DNA of 42,536 bases, from assembly GCA_949295085.1 (NCBI GenBank), contig CASFJS010000012.1, positions 1-42,536 of the forward strand, written 5' to 3'. Under the pieces are notes generated by a model. It was not told where the DNA came from. It made no database searches and saw nothing but the letters and a program-made list of their open reading frames with translations. Shown here piece after piece: positions 25,573 to 34,206 of this stretch. Each line of letters begins with the position of its first letter. Positions within the stretch are counted from its first letter, which is position 1. A program made the position numbers and the translations under genes. The DNA is from an uncultured Pseudomonadota bacterium (GTDB lineage Bacteria > Pseudomonadota > Alphaproteobacteria > RF32 > CAG-239).

Positions 25573-27047
25573 TGATAACTCCAAACCTCGGTTTGGTTCC
25601 ACTTGCCTTTTTTAAGAACGGCACGAATTTCGGCAATATTTTCTTTTGGTTGAAAATCAAACGTCAACCGATAACCGCCCGTCAGCGGATTTTTGCTAAC
25701 GACGATATTTTTAACCCGACCGTGTTGTACGGAAACTTCCGGCGTCAGTTCCGAGGTATCTTTAATACGATCCAAAGCATTGCCTTTGAAATCAATAACA
25801 AATTTGGTCCAATCTTTTTCATTAACCCCCGAAACACCCCCCAGACCGGTATAAGTCGCTATGACCTCGCCGAAACCTGAGGCTATCGGGTTACGATCTT
25901 TCATCCAGCGCAGCTTATAGTTATATTCATACCTTTTACCGGGCTGTAGCGGCTTTTTAGGGACAAACATCGCCACAACATTGTCGTGAATTTCTTTATC
26001 CGACGGCAGTTCAATCAACTGAACCACGCCGGAACCAAATGGTTTGAGCGGCTCTACCCAGACAGACGGTCTGTCCTCATAATAAGCCTCAAAATCCATA
26101 TAGTGCTCCGGATTACGATCGCGCTGCAACAGGCCGAATCCTTTGACATTTTTGTCGACAAACGAACTTATCCGCATTTTCGGGTTGTTGTCCAACGGCC
26201 GCCAAAGCCATTCATCATTACCATTATGAATAAGCAGCCCGTCGCTGTCGTGAACTTCCATCCGGTGATCAAAAAAGCGGTGTTTGGTGTTCTCGCCAAA
26301 CAAATACATACTGGTTAACGGCGCAATACCGATTTTTTCTATCGGCGCACGCGGAAACAAAACGGCGCGAACATCCATGCGCGTGGTAAAACCGGGCTTA
26401 ATGACAAAGTGATAAGCTCCGGTAATTCGCGGCGAATCAAGTAACGCATAAAGTTCAATCTGTTTGTCGCCAGACTTGGGCTTTTGTAACCAAAAGGTTG
26501 TAAATTCCGGAAATTCCTCTCCGGTAATCAGGCCGGTATCTACCGCCAGACCGCGCGCCGAAGCCCCATATTTTTGATGTTTGCCAAGTCCGCGAAAATA
26601 GCTGGCACCCAAAAAGACGACCAATTCGTCAAGATAGTCTGCCGTGTTGAGCGGATAGTGCAAACGAAACCCTGCATAACCGAGATCTTTGAACGGATAT
26701 AAAGCTTCGTCCCCCAGCCGAAACGCTAAAGAATCATAATTCAACTGGCGAACGGCATTATTGTCAATTTCATAAATTTTTACCGGATGCGTAAAGAGTG
26801 AGCCCATATGGAAAAACTGCACTTCAAACGGCAAATTCTGACTGTACCACGGACCTTTGTCCCGCATGTAGCGGATTGAACGATAATCGTCATAATCCAT
26901 TTGCAATAATTCTTCCGGCAGGACGGACGTATTCTCGACATAGGTTTCGGACGACAGTTGCTCCGCCTGTTTTATGATATCGTCAAAAGAAAAAGCCCGG
27001 GCTTCAATACTCCACAGCAACAGCCCAACAAGCAGCAACTTTTTCAT
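25560..27047 (-). CDS. opgG: Periplasmic glucans biosynthesis protein OpgG
   Basis: Periplasmic protein required for osmoregulated glucan synthesis, thought to add branches to or process the glucan made by OpgH. The 495-residue protein has a signal peptide MKKLLLVGLLLWSIEARA and the MdoG fold throughout. Family landmarks include YRSIRYMRDKGPWY, FRLHYPLN, YFRGLGKHQKYGASARGLAVDT (in part), DHRMEVHDSDGL and WLWRPLDNN. The ATG at 27047 is chosen because AAAGG precedes it and the signal peptide begins there; the upstream TTG is less likely. It is the first gene of the operon. Confidence 0.94.
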   Translation of the reverse strand: MKKLLLVGLLLWSIEARAFSFDDIIKQAEQLSSETYVENTSVLPEELLQMDYDDYRSIRYMRDKGPWYSQNLPFEVQFFHMGSLFTHPVKIYEIDNNAVRQLNYDSLAFRLGDEALYPFKDLGYAGFRLHYPLNTADYLDELVVFLGASYFRGLGKHQKYGASARGLAVDTGLITGEEFPEFTTFWLQKPKSGDKQIELYALLDSPRITGAYHFVIKPGFTTRMDVRAVLFPRAPIEKIGIAPLTSMYLFGENTKHRFFDHRMEVHDSDGLLIHNGNDEWLWRPLDNNPKMRISSFVDKNVKGFGLLQRDRNPEHYMDFEAYYEDRPSVWVEPLKPFGSGVVQLIELPSDKEIHDNVVAMFVPKKPLQPGKRYEYNYKLRWMKDRNPIASGFGEVIATYTGLGGVSGVNEKDWTKFVIDFKGNALDRIKDTSELTPEVSVQHGRVKNIVVSKNPLTGGYRLTFDFQPKENIAEIRAVLKKGKWNQTEVWSYQWLE

Positions 27048-27310
27048 ACCCAACCTTTCCCAAATATTATGCCGCAGCCTATGAACCTACTCACTTTTTT
27101 ATGGTCTTTCTGCTTTTACCTCATTCACAAAACTTCGTCAAGAACCATATTTTTTTGACGGGGAAAATGCGTATGTTTTTGTGGTCAGATAATTTTGGGA
27201 AATATAATTTCTATGTATACGCGTTTTTTTTATACACTTTACTTTTTAGTTGCCTTAAAACTTTTTATGATGTATATAATAAATATGTTAAATCTGATAA
27301 GGAGGTTATC

Positions 27311-27670
27311 ATGCCAAAATTACAATGTTCCGATGTTATTTTATCTAAGGCCGATGCTGTTTCCTATGTTGCCCATCGCTTAAAATCCGTCCGGCTGATG
27401 AAAAAGATGACCTTGGAAGATGTTGCCAATCATTTGGGAATTAGCCGCAAACAACTGCAAAATTATGAAAGCGCACAAAGCAATATCAGTATTGCCAGAC
27501 TTTGGGAGCTTGCAAAAGTTCTGGATACTGCTCCCGAATTTTTTCTTGAAGGACTAAGCAATAAAAAAAACGCCCTTAGCAATGAACAACTTGAATTTGT
27601 CCGTCTTCTGGCAAAAATTAAAGATAACGACCTTAAACGCTCTTTACTCGGAATCTTGCGCGAAATCTAA
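27311..27670 (+). CDS. XRE-family helix-turn-helix regulator
   Basis: A 119-residue DNA-binding protein. Residues about 20-75 form a Cro/C1-type HTH (RLKSVRLMKKMTLEDVANHL, GISRKQLQNYESAQSNIS) and residues about 76-119 form a helical tail that may dimerise. The ATG at 27311 has AAGGAGG 5 bases upstream; a longer in-frame reading from 27101 would add an unlikely hydrophobic, AT-rich extension. A TATAAT at 27275-27280 lies just before the gene. It is divergent from opgG, so autoregulation or control of the glucan operon is possible. It overlaps the end of mutY by 27 bases. Confidence 0.9.
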   Translation: MPKLQCSDVILSKADAVSYVAHRLKSVRLMKKMTLEDVANHLGISRKQLQNYESAQSNISIARLWELAKVLDTAPEFFLEGLSNKKNALSNEQLEFVRLLAKIKDNDLKRSLLGILREI

Positions 27671-28657
27671 AAAATTTTTATAAACTTTTTTCATCAGGCT
27701 TGATGTTGGATAATTTTTAAGTTCCGTTACCGGTACAAACTTGCCGGCGTATGCTGTTTCGTCTGTCTGCACACAACAAATACGAAGCGTTAACTTGATG
27801 TGGGTGAAAATGTGAGTGACCGACCGTCCGGTATCTTTTGCCAAAAGAGGCAACGGTTTTTCGCTCCACGGAAATTCGTATAATCCGGACAGCAAACCTT
27901 TTTCGGTACGACGGCAAATAAAAATGCCGCCGGAAGAATCCGTTATTAAATACACATAACCGTTAATTTCTTTTTTAGCTGTTTTTGTCCGACGGGGAAT
28001 TGTTTCGACATCGTCTTTGCCGGCTGAAAAACACGCTTGCCGCCAGGGGCAAACACCGCACTGAGGCTTGCGCGGCGTGCAAACCACCGCACCCAAATCC
28101 ATAATGGCCGAGGCATAGTCGGCCGGTCTGTCGGCGGAGGTTAATGCGGCGGCTCTGGCGGCAATTTCATTTTTGATTTCGGACAGCGGCGCCGTTAAAT
28201 GATACATCCGGCAAATCACACGCGTGACATTGCCATCAACAACCGTTTCGGGAAGATTAAATGCCAAAGCCAAAAAGCTTGCCGCTGTGTAGGCGCCGAC
28301 CCCCTTAAGCTTAAGGACATCGGTACGGGTCTTCGGAAAACGGCCGCCGAAATCATTAACAATAGTCTGCGCCGCCGCATGAAGCGAACGGGCGCGGCTA
28401 TAATACCCGAGCCCCTGCCAGTATTGATAAACCTCCTCCTGCGTGGCGGCAGCCAAATCATAAACCGTCGGAAACCGCCGCATAAAACGTTCAAAATACG
28501 GCATAACCGTTTTGACAGTTGTCTGCTGCAGCATGATTTCCGAAACCAAAACGACATAGGGCGACGGATGAGCACCGCCCTTGTGACGCCAGGGCAGATT
28601 GCGGCCATGCACGTCATACCATGCCAAAAGACTTTGCGACAGTTCTTTTGTGTTCAT
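27644..28657 (-). CDS. mutY: A/G-specific adenine DNA glycosylase MutY
   Basis: Base-excision repair enzyme removing adenine mispaired with 8-oxoguanine. The 337-residue protein has the catalytic Glu in SEIMLQQT (about residue 40), the helix-hairpin-helix LKGVGAYTAASFLALAF, catalytic Asp in VVDGNVTRV (about 140), and the iron-sulphur cysteines in CTPRKPQCGVCPWRQAC (C-x6-C-x2-C-x5-C). The C-terminal NUDIX-like 8-oxoG recognition domain (about 230-330) is present. It follows the slipin gene by 5 bases on the minus strand and overlaps the convergent XRE gene by 27 bases. Confidence 0.95.
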   Translation of the reverse strand: MNTKELSQSLLAWYDVHGRNLPWRHKGGAHPSPYVVLVSEIMLQQTTVKTVMPYFERFMRRFPTVYDLAAATQEEVYQYWQGLGYYSRARSLHAAAQTIVNDFGGRFPKTRTDVLKLKGVGAYTAASFLALAFNLPETVVDGNVTRVICRMYHLTAPLSEIKNEIAARAAALTSADRPADYASAIMDLGAVVCTPRKPQCGVCPWRQACFSAGKDDVETIPRRTKTAKKEINGYVYLITDSSGGIFICRRTEKGLLSGLYEFPWSEKPLPLLAKDTGRSVTHIFTHIKLTLRICCVQTDETAYAGKFVPVTELKNYPTSSLMKKVYKNFLDFAQDSE

Positions 28658-28662
28658 AAGGA

Positions 28663-29415
28663 TTATTTTTTGCCGGAAGCAATATTGGCCAGTTCTACCG
28701 GAAACAACGCGATGGTCTGCGCCTGAGCCGCAGAGATATCCTTGATGGTTTGCAACGTTTTAAGCTGCATGGTTACCGGACTCTTTTGCAGGGTTTCGGC
28801 AGCTTCGAGCATTTTTTTGGCCGACTCAACTTCACCTTGCGCGGCGATAATCATGGCGCGGCGGTTGCGTTCGGCTTCGGCCTGCTTGGCCATAGCGCGC
28901 TTCATATCCTCGGGAAGCTCAATCTCTTGAACATTAATGGCCTCGATATCAATTCCCCATTTATCGGTTGCCTGATCAACAATGGTTTTTATCTCATCGC
29001 CGATGCGTTTTCTTTCGGATAAAATCGTATCCAAATCATTGGTGCCGACAACATCTTTGAGAGCCGACTGGCTCTGTTGAATAACGGCAACAACATAATC
29101 GGCAATCTCTATCACCGCGGCTTCGGGATTTTTGACGCGAAAATAAACCACCGCGTTGATATTGACCGGAATATTATCTCTGGTCATCACCTCCTGTTTG
29201 GGCACGTCAACCGTCATAATCCGCATATCAATTTTTTGCATGGTTTGAATATAGGGCACAAACCACCTCAGGCCGGGGTTGCGGGTGCTGGTGTAGCGGC
29301 CGAGGGTGAAAACAATGCCTTTCTCGTACTGCATGACAATCCTTAAGCCCGGAATCAGCACAAAAACAATTAAAAACAACAGAATCGGCAATATAATGGT
29401 TAGCGTATCAGACAT
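28663..29415 (-). CDS. Slipin (SPFH/band 7 membrane protein)
   Basis: A 250-residue stomatin-like protein. Residues about 6-28 form a single N-terminal membrane hairpin or anchor, followed by the SPFH domain (RIVMQYEKGIVFTLGRY, LRWFVPYIQTMQKIDMR, VDVPKQEVMTRDNIPV) and a coiled-coil tail (MAKQAEAERNRRAMIIAAQG). Slipins oligomerise in membranes and usually pair with an NfeD-like protein; none is adjacent here. It is followed 5 bases later by mutY, and xseA is divergent. No proteolytic role is implied by the sequence. Confidence 0.93.
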   Translation of the reverse strand: MSDTLTIILPILLFLIVFVLIPGLRIVMQYEKGIVFTLGRYTSTRNPGLRWFVPYIQTMQKIDMRIMTVDVPKQEVMTRDNIPVNINAVVYFRVKNPEAAVIEIADYVVAVIQQSQSALKDVVGTNDLDTILSERKRIGDEIKTIVDQATDKWGIDIEAINVQEIELPEDMKRAMAKQAEAERNRRAMIIAAQGEVESAKKMLEAAETLQKSPVTMQLKTLQTIKDISAAQAQTIALFPVELANIASGKK

Positions 29416-29555
29416 TTATCTTTCCTTTCCAGCGGTTGACACTAAAAATTATCCTATAATTTTTCGGCACTTTGGCAAGTATTATCTTTGCCGGAACATT
29501 AAAAATCGACGGATAAAACTTTTTTGTGCTTAACAAAAACGGCTTGACCGATTAG

Positions 29556-29570
29556 AATTCGTCACGAATT
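29556..29570. promoter_or_regulatory. Perfect dyad upstream of xseA
   Basis: A perfect inverted repeat, AATTCGT-C-ACGAATT, lies 21 bases before the xseA start codon in the divergent spacer with the slipin gene. Its size and symmetry suggest a binding site for a homodimeric repressor. It does not match the alphaproteobacterial LexA boxes that I know. The role is inferred. Confidence 0.4.
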
Positions 29571-29591
29571 GAGATCGACAGGGGATGTTTT

Positions 29592-30959
29592 ATGGAGGAT
29601 TTGTTTATCGCACCCAAAAGCGAAACCGAACTGCCGGAGTTTAGCGTCAGTGAGATTTCGTTTGAGATTAAGCGTTTTGTCGAAACAGCTTTCGGACGGG
29701 TACGGGTAAAGGGAGAGATATTCGGCGCCAAGAGAGCCGATTCCGGACATTGGTATTTAACCTTAAAGGACGACAATGCCGCCCTGGCTGCCGTTATCTG
29801 GCGCGGCACGGCGGCAAAACTGGCCGTTAAGCCCGAAGACGGACTTGAGGTTGTGGCTGTCGGAAAGATAACCACTTTTGCCGGAAAATCGTCTTATCAA
29901 CTGGTTATCGAATCGCTGGAGGCCGCCGGCACGGGTGCTCTGCTAAAGCTTTTGGAAGAACGCAAAAAGGCTTTTGCCGCCGAAGGCCTGTTTGATGCCG
30001 CGCATAAAAAAGCGTTGCCTTTTCTGCCGGAAACCATCGGTGTGGTTACCTCGGCCTCAGGTGCCGTTATCCGCGATATTATCCACCGTGTGCGCGACCG
30101 TTTTCCGTCACGTATCCTGTTGATTCCGACACCGGTTCAGGGTGAAGGCGCGGCGGAAAAAATAGCTCAGGCAATTAAAGACTTTAACCGTCTGGATGAA
30201 ATTTCCGATTACCCGAAACCCGATGTTTTGATTGTGGCGCGCGGCGGCGGCAGTCTTGAGGACTTGTGGCCGTTTAATGAAGAATGCGTCATTCGGGCTG
30301 TTTATGCCTCGAAAATTCCGGTTATCTCGGCTGTCGGACATGAGACTGACACGATGCTTATTGACTACGTGGCCGATAAGCGCGCTCCGACACCGACCGG
30401 TGCTGCCGAGTTTGCCGTACCGGTAAAAACCGAGCTGCAAACAAATGTCAACAATCTTGAGGCCCGGCTCAAAAACGGCATTGTGCGCTATTTTGCCGAA
30501 AAGCAAAATATTTTGGCCGGTCTGTCCCGAGGTATTCCTAATCTGGCGCAAATTCTGCAGGAAGCCACGCAAAAATTTGACGACCGCGTCGAGCGGCTGG
30601 AACTGGCATTTAAAAACTTTTTGCAAAACAAAAAAAGGCTAATAGAACTTTGCGGCCTCAAACCTTTTTATATTCACAACATTCTGGATAAAAAGCGGGA
30701 AAGTTTGGCAGGCCTACAAATCAGGCTGTCTTCGGTTTCGGTGGAGGCGGTCTTAAAACGCGGTTTTGCCTGGGTTAAAGATGATAAAGGACAAACCGTT
30801 TATACCTCTGTTGCCGCCAAACAGGCTCAGGCGCTGGAAATACGCTTTGCCGACGGTCGTTTTAAAACCGGCAACACTCCTGCGGCATATCCGACTAAAA
30901 AACTCAGTAAAAAAGGACACTCCGATGATGAAAAACAAACTTCTTTATTTGATTTTTAG
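29592..30959 (+). CDS. xseA: Exodeoxyribonuclease VII large subunit
   Basis: Catalytic subunit of exonuclease VII, which digests single-stranded DNA into oligonucleotides. The 455-residue protein has an N-terminal OB fold (about residues 15-105, GRVRVKGEIFGAK), then the catalytic core with GVVTSASGAVIRDI, ARGGGSLEDLWPFNEE, SAVGHETDTMLIDYVADKRA and APTPTGAAE. A long coiled coil (about 275-370) and a C-terminal domain follow. The small subunit xseB is not in the window. The last 35 bases overlap the start of the M23 peptidase gene. Confidence 0.96.
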   Translation: MEDLFIAPKSETELPEFSVSEISFEIKRFVETAFGRVRVKGEIFGAKRADSGHWYLTLKDDNAALAAVIWRGTAAKLAVKPEDGLEVVAVGKITTFAGKSSYQLVIESLEAAGTGALLKLLEERKKAFAAEGLFDAAHKKALPFLPETIGVVTSASGAVIRDIIHRVRDRFPSRILLIPTPVQGEGAAEKIAQAIKDFNRLDEISDYPKPDVLIVARGGGSLEDLWPFNEECVIRAVYASKIPVISAVGHETDTMLIDYVADKRAPTPTGAAEFAVPVKTELQTNVNNLEARLKNGIVRYFAEKQNILAGLSRGIPNLAQILQEATQKFDDRVERLELAFKNFLQNKKRLIELCGLKPFYIHNILDKKRESLAGLQIRLSSVSVEAVLKRGFAWVKDDKGQTVYTSVAAKQAQALEIRFADGRFKTGNTPAAYPTKKLSKKGHSDDEKQTSLFDF

Positions 30960-31761
30960 CAGTTGCTTTCTGATAACGGCCGCGCAGGCAACCGACCTTT
31001 GCGGTATTGTCAGGCAAGGCGAGATTGTTGTCGGTAAGGCAACCGCCGGACAAACGGTGTATTTAAACGGTGATAAACTGTTGACGACGGCTGACGGGAA
31101 ATTTTTGCTGGCTTTCGGACGCGATGAAATTAACACACAAAAACTACAAGTGGCCGATACTCTCGGCGGAGGTGCAAACTATGAATTTGCCGTGGCGCCG
31201 GGGGAGTGGGACATCCAGAATATTACCGGTGTGCCGCCGCGCAAAGTCACCCCGTCCGAGACGGATATGGCCGCCATCCAATTAGAGGGAAAAGTTGTCG
31301 GCGCGGCGCTTAAGGGGGTTGAAGATAATGCGGCTTGGCTCTCCGGTTTTATCCGGCCGGTTGAGGGGCGGATATCCGGAAAATTCGGCGGTCAACGGAT
31401 TATGAATAAAATACCTAAAAACCCTCATCGCGGCATGGATATCGCCGCCAAAGAAGGCACGCCGATTAAGGCTTCGGCCGACGGCAAGGTCGTTTTGGCT
31501 TATCCGGATTTGTTTTATTCCGGCAATGTGGTCATCATCGACCATGGGTTCGGGCTGCAAACCATTTATGCCCATATGAAAGAGATGAAGGTCAAACGCG
31601 GCGACACGGTTAAACAAGGTGATATTATCGGCACCGTCGGCAAAACCGGACGGGTTACAGGCCCGCACCTGCACTGGGGAGCCTCATTGCGCGATGTGCG
31701 GTTTAATCCGCAATCGCTGCTGGATATGAACAAAAATCAACAAAAATGTTTTACTTTGTAA
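30925..31761 (+). CDS. M23 family metallopeptidase (secreted, LysM-less)
   Basis: A 278-residue exported protein. Residues 1-24 are a signal peptide ending in ITAAQA. The C-terminal domain (about 160-265) is a peptidase M23/LytM fold with the zinc ligands in NPHRGMDIA (HxxxD) and GPHLHWG (HxH), so an active endopeptidase on peptidoglycan cross-links is likely. The first part is a small beta domain (VGKATAGQTVYLNGDKLLTT). The ATG at 30925 has AAGGA 7 bases upstream and lies inside the end of xseA. Confidence 0.92.
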   Translation: MMKNKLLYLIFSSCFLITAAQATDLCGIVRQGEIVVGKATAGQTVYLNGDKLLTTADGKFLLAFGRDEINTQKLQVADTLGGGANYEFAVAPGEWDIQNITGVPPRKVTPSETDMAAIQLEGKVVGAALKGVEDNAAWLSGFIRPVEGRISGKFGGQRIMNKIPKNPHRGMDIAAKEGTPIKASADGKVVLAYPDLFYSGNVVIIDHGFGLQTIYAHMKEMKVKRGDTVKQGDIIGTVGKTGRVTGPHLHWGASLRDVRFNPQSLLDMNKNQQKCFTL

Positions 31762-31823
31762 GGGATTTTTAATAATATTCCGTATATAATCCGTTATGTA
31801 TGCGATAAAAAGCGAGGCCAGCC

Positions 31824-32246
31824 ATGAACGAGATTAACAACAAACAAATCAACTGGGATGCCATAACCTGTTTGATTGTTGATGATGACAAATTTTCACG
31901 CACCTTTGTTAAAACGGCGCTTTATCAAATCGGCATTAAAAATACCAAAGAAGCCGCGTCCACCCTTGAAGCTGCCGAGATTTTGCGCAGTTTTAAGATC
32001 AATGTCGTGCTTTTGGATCAGCAGATGCCGGACCAGAGCGGACTGGAACTGGCCAGACAAATTAAAGCCGGCAAGGTTGGTGATGACCCTAACCTGCCGA
32101 TTATCATGGTGACGATTGATACAAAAGAAAAAACCGTTTTGGATGCCAAATCCGTGGGTATTCACGAATATCTGGTCAAACCGATATCTCCGCTGGCTTT
32201 GAAAAAAAGAATATGTACGGCGTTCGGTATTAAAGAAAGAGCATAA
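31824..32246 (+). CDS. Single-domain response regulator (CheY-like)
   Basis: A 140-residue stand-alone receiver domain. The acidic pocket is D20-D22, the phosphoacceptor is D65 (VVLLDQQMP), the switch Thr is T97 and the conserved Lys is K119 (VKPIS). No output domain is present, so it should act by protein contact, in chemotaxis or a phosphorelay. No histidine kinase is adjacent. It lies just 2 bases before uppP, and the pair may be co-transcribed. Confidence 0.92.
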   Translation: MNEINNKQINWDAITCLIVDDDKFSRTFVKTALYQIGIKNTKEAASTLEAAEILRSFKINVVLLDQQMPDQSGLELARQIKAGKVGDDPNLPIIMVTIDTKEKTVLDAKSVGIHEYLVKPISPLALKKRICTAFGIKERA

Positions 32247-32248
32247 AA

Positions 32249-33070
32249 GTGACGACATTACAAATATTTTACCTGTCATTGCTACAGGGTATTACCGAGT
32301 TTTTACCGGTCAGTTCTTCGGGGCATTTAATTTTATTATCCAAATTCAGCTATTTTCCCGATCAGGGATTGGCGCTTGATGTGGCCGTGCACGTCGGCTC
32401 CATCTTGGCGGTGATGATTTATTTTTCCGAAACCATTTGGGAAATGGTTAAAGGCGTTTGGAAGACCCGCTTTATTCCGAATTTCAAAAATTACGGCGCA
32501 CGGGTCTTCTGGTTGATTGTTATTGGTACCATTCCGGCGGTAATTGCCGGCTTTGTGCTTAAGAGTTATGGGATGGAGTGGCTGCGCAATACACGGATTA
32601 TCGGCTGGACAATTTTGGGTTATGGCGTGCTGCTCTATATTGCGGACAAATTTTCGATGACTATCCGCGAAATTAAGCATCTGGGTATTATTGATGCCAT
32701 ACTTATCGGCTGCGCGCAATGTCTGGCTTTGATTCCGGGGACGTCGCGCTCGGGTATTACGATAACGATGGGGCGTTTTTTGGGGCTGGAACGGCGTGAA
32801 GCGGCAAAATTTTCGATGCTGTTATCTATTCCGGCGATTATTGCCGCGGCGGTTTTAACCGGTTTTGAAGTGTGGCAGGCCGGCGATCTGGAAGAAATCG
32901 GCTGGATGTTTGACGGCGTCGTTTACTCCTATATTTCCTCAATTATCGCGATTTATATTGTAATGTGGTGGCTTAGGAAATCGACCTTTTTGCCTTTTGT
33001 GATATACAGAATTATTCTGGGATCAATTTTATTACTTGATTCTTACGGAATTTTGAGTATAACTATGTAA
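32249..33070 (+). CDS. uppP: Undecaprenyl-diphosphatase (BacA/UppP)
   Basis: Integral membrane phosphatase that converts undecaprenyl diphosphate to the monophosphate, recycling the lipid carrier for peptidoglycan and O-antigen and giving bacitracin tolerance. The 273-residue protein has the catalytic motifs QGITEFLPVSSSGHL (about 13-27) and PGTSRSG (163-169), and about eight hydrophobic segments. The start codon is GTG, with a weak AAAGAAAGAG upstream. It follows the receiver gene directly and precedes a tRNA gene by 8 bases. Confidence 0.96.
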   Translation: MTTLQIFYLSLLQGITEFLPVSSSGHLILLSKFSYFPDQGLALDVAVHVGSILAVMIYFSETIWEMVKGVWKTRFIPNFKNYGARVFWLIVIGTIPAVIAGFVLKSYGMEWLRNTRIIGWTILGYGVLLYIADKFSMTIREIKHLGIIDAILIGCAQCLALIPGTSRSGITITMGRFLGLERREAAKFSMLLSIPAIIAAAVLTGFEVWQAGDLEEIGWMFDGVVYSYISSIIAIYIVMWWLRKSTFLPFVIYRIILGSILLLDSYGILSITM

Positions 33071-33078
33071 GTCGAATC

Positions 33079-33165
33079 GCTCTGGTGGCGGAATTGGTAG
33101 ACGCGCAAGTTTCAGGTACTTGTGGGGGTTGCCCCGTGAAAGTTCGAGTCTTTTCCAGAGCACCA
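33079..33165 (+). tRNA. tRNA-Leu, anticodon CAG
   Basis: An 87-base tRNA with long variable arm. The acceptor stem GCTCTGG pairs with CCAGAGC, the anticodon loop TTCAGGT carries CAG inside the stem CAAGT/ACTTG, the variable arm is a type II hairpin (TGGGGGTTGCCCCG), and the T loop is GTTCGAGTC. The 3' end ACCA is encoded. It lies at the boundary of an AT-richer segment, and tRNA-Leu genes are frequent integration sites. Confidence 0.96.
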
Positions 33166-33172
33166 ATCTTTA

Positions 33173-33208
33173 CAAGCTCCTATTTTTGATAGGAGCTTGA
33201 AGTTTTTT
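33173..33208 (+). terminator. Intrinsic terminator after tRNA-Leu
   Basis: A perfect 11-bp stem, CAAGCTCCTAT (33173-33183) with ATAGGAGCTTG (33189-33199), encloses a 5-base loop and is followed by TTTTTT at 33203-33208. Confidence 0.9.
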
Positions 33209-33565
33209 CTCATTGAAATTAATGGATTTTTTCCATCCATAAAAAAGTTTGCAAAAACGATATTTAAAATACGCCTTTTTTCAATTTGCGAACTTTTGAA
33301 AATTGCAAAAAAAATTTTGGCTGAAATTCAATATCTTATCAATAGCCCGTTCAACAGAGGTATCCGGGATCTGCAATTTGCCGAGGCTGATTAACATTGA
33401 TTAACATCAAAATCGAGCTTTTTTTCTTAAATTGCTAATGCGCTATTCTGTCGGTATATTTTGAACATCATTCATTCCGTAAATTTACAAACAAAATAAT
33501 AAAAAATGGGCAAGCTCAAAAAATCGAATAGGGCTTTGGCCATCGTTTTCAGAAGGATGAACGTT
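33209..33565. other. AT-rich intergenic stretch with a tandem 10-mer
   Basis: No gene is supported between the tRNA terminator and the lipoprotein start. Two perfect tandem copies of TGATTAACAT lie at 33388-33397 and 33398-33407. A 38-codon minus-strand frame (33281-33397) is too short to call. I see no copy of the tRNA 3' end here. Confidence 0.5.
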
Positions 33566-34198
33566 ATGAAAAAGCTGCCTTTGGTATTGATTCCGCTGTT
33601 GTTGACAGGTTGTGCGCATAAAACAGAAACTTATGAAATTTGCAACATGTCATCAACGGTTTGCCAGAAACAAACAACCGTTTTGAAAGAAACGGTTAAG
33701 AAATTCAAAACTCGTGGTGGTGCTTTTGTTTTGATAAATATGGGCGATAAAACAGTTCTAAATGCTGTATCTGTCAGCAAACACAAGGATTATGACTATA
33801 TTCAGGATTACCTGTATCGACCCAAGAATATCAACCCCTGGTTACATCATAAAGGCAGGGCTAACCCACAGCAGCTGATTGCTGATTATGTTGATTTTGT
33901 TCAATCAACCGATGACGAGACTTTACGCAAGCTGAGGCTGAATGTCGTCAAAGGTAATGCGCGCAAACTTTATATGAAAGATGTAAAAGCCTCTGGACTA
34001 ACGTCAACAGACTATAAATCGGCCAAAAGCAAAGAAGTTGTTACAACCTTTGTCGGACATTTTGCAACAGCTAACCAACAATATGCGTTGCTGACGTTAT
34101 TGGATGAGCCCAAAGGCCTTGATTCTACATTCGGCTTTAATTCTTCTGGATGGAATGCTGTGGAATTAGCCCGAAAAATCGTTGAAACAATGCAATAG
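33566..34198 (+). CDS. Lipoprotein resembling a miniature, catalytically dead FtsI/PBP transpeptidase
   Basis: A 210-residue lipoprotein; the lipobox LLTGC puts the lipid on Cys16. Its last 55 residues (about 156-210: TTFVGHFATANQQYALL, LLDEPKG at 178-184, TFGFNSSGWNA) read like the end of alphaproteobacterial FtsI (PBP3). Upstream, residues 50-75 resemble the dNTGEVLAM strand region, and 98-145 (ANPQQLIADYV, LRLNVVKGNARK, KASG) look like a shrunken stretch around the KTG motif. The active-site SxxK and SxN regions are absent, so it should be inactive. The ATG at 33566 has AAGGA 8 bases upstream. It starts an apparent three-gene set with two unknowns. Confidence 0.6.
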   Translation: MKKLPLVLIPLLLTGCAHKTETYEICNMSSTVCQKQTTVLKETVKKFKTRGGAFVLINMGDKTVLNAVSVSKHKDYDYIQDYLYRPKNINPWLHHKGRANPQQLIADYVDFVQSTDDETLRKLRLNVVKGNARKLYMKDVKASGLTSTDYKSAKSKEVVTTFVGHFATANQQYALLTLLDEPKGLDSTFGFNSSGWNAVELARKIVETMQ

Positions 34199-34206
34199 GG
34201 AAACCC

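Noticed and set aside
27101..27310. Longer N-terminus for the XRE regulator
   Set aside because: The extra 70 residues are AT-rich, hydrophobic and lack a ribosome site, while 27311 has a strong one.
29438..29465. TTGACA followed by TATAAT upstream of xseA
   Set aside because: The spacing is only 13 bases, too short for a housekeeping promoter.
33197..33394. 65-residue open frame after the tRNA
   Set aside because: It begins with TTG inside the tRNA terminator hairpin, has no ribosome site and a low-complexity AT-rich sequence.
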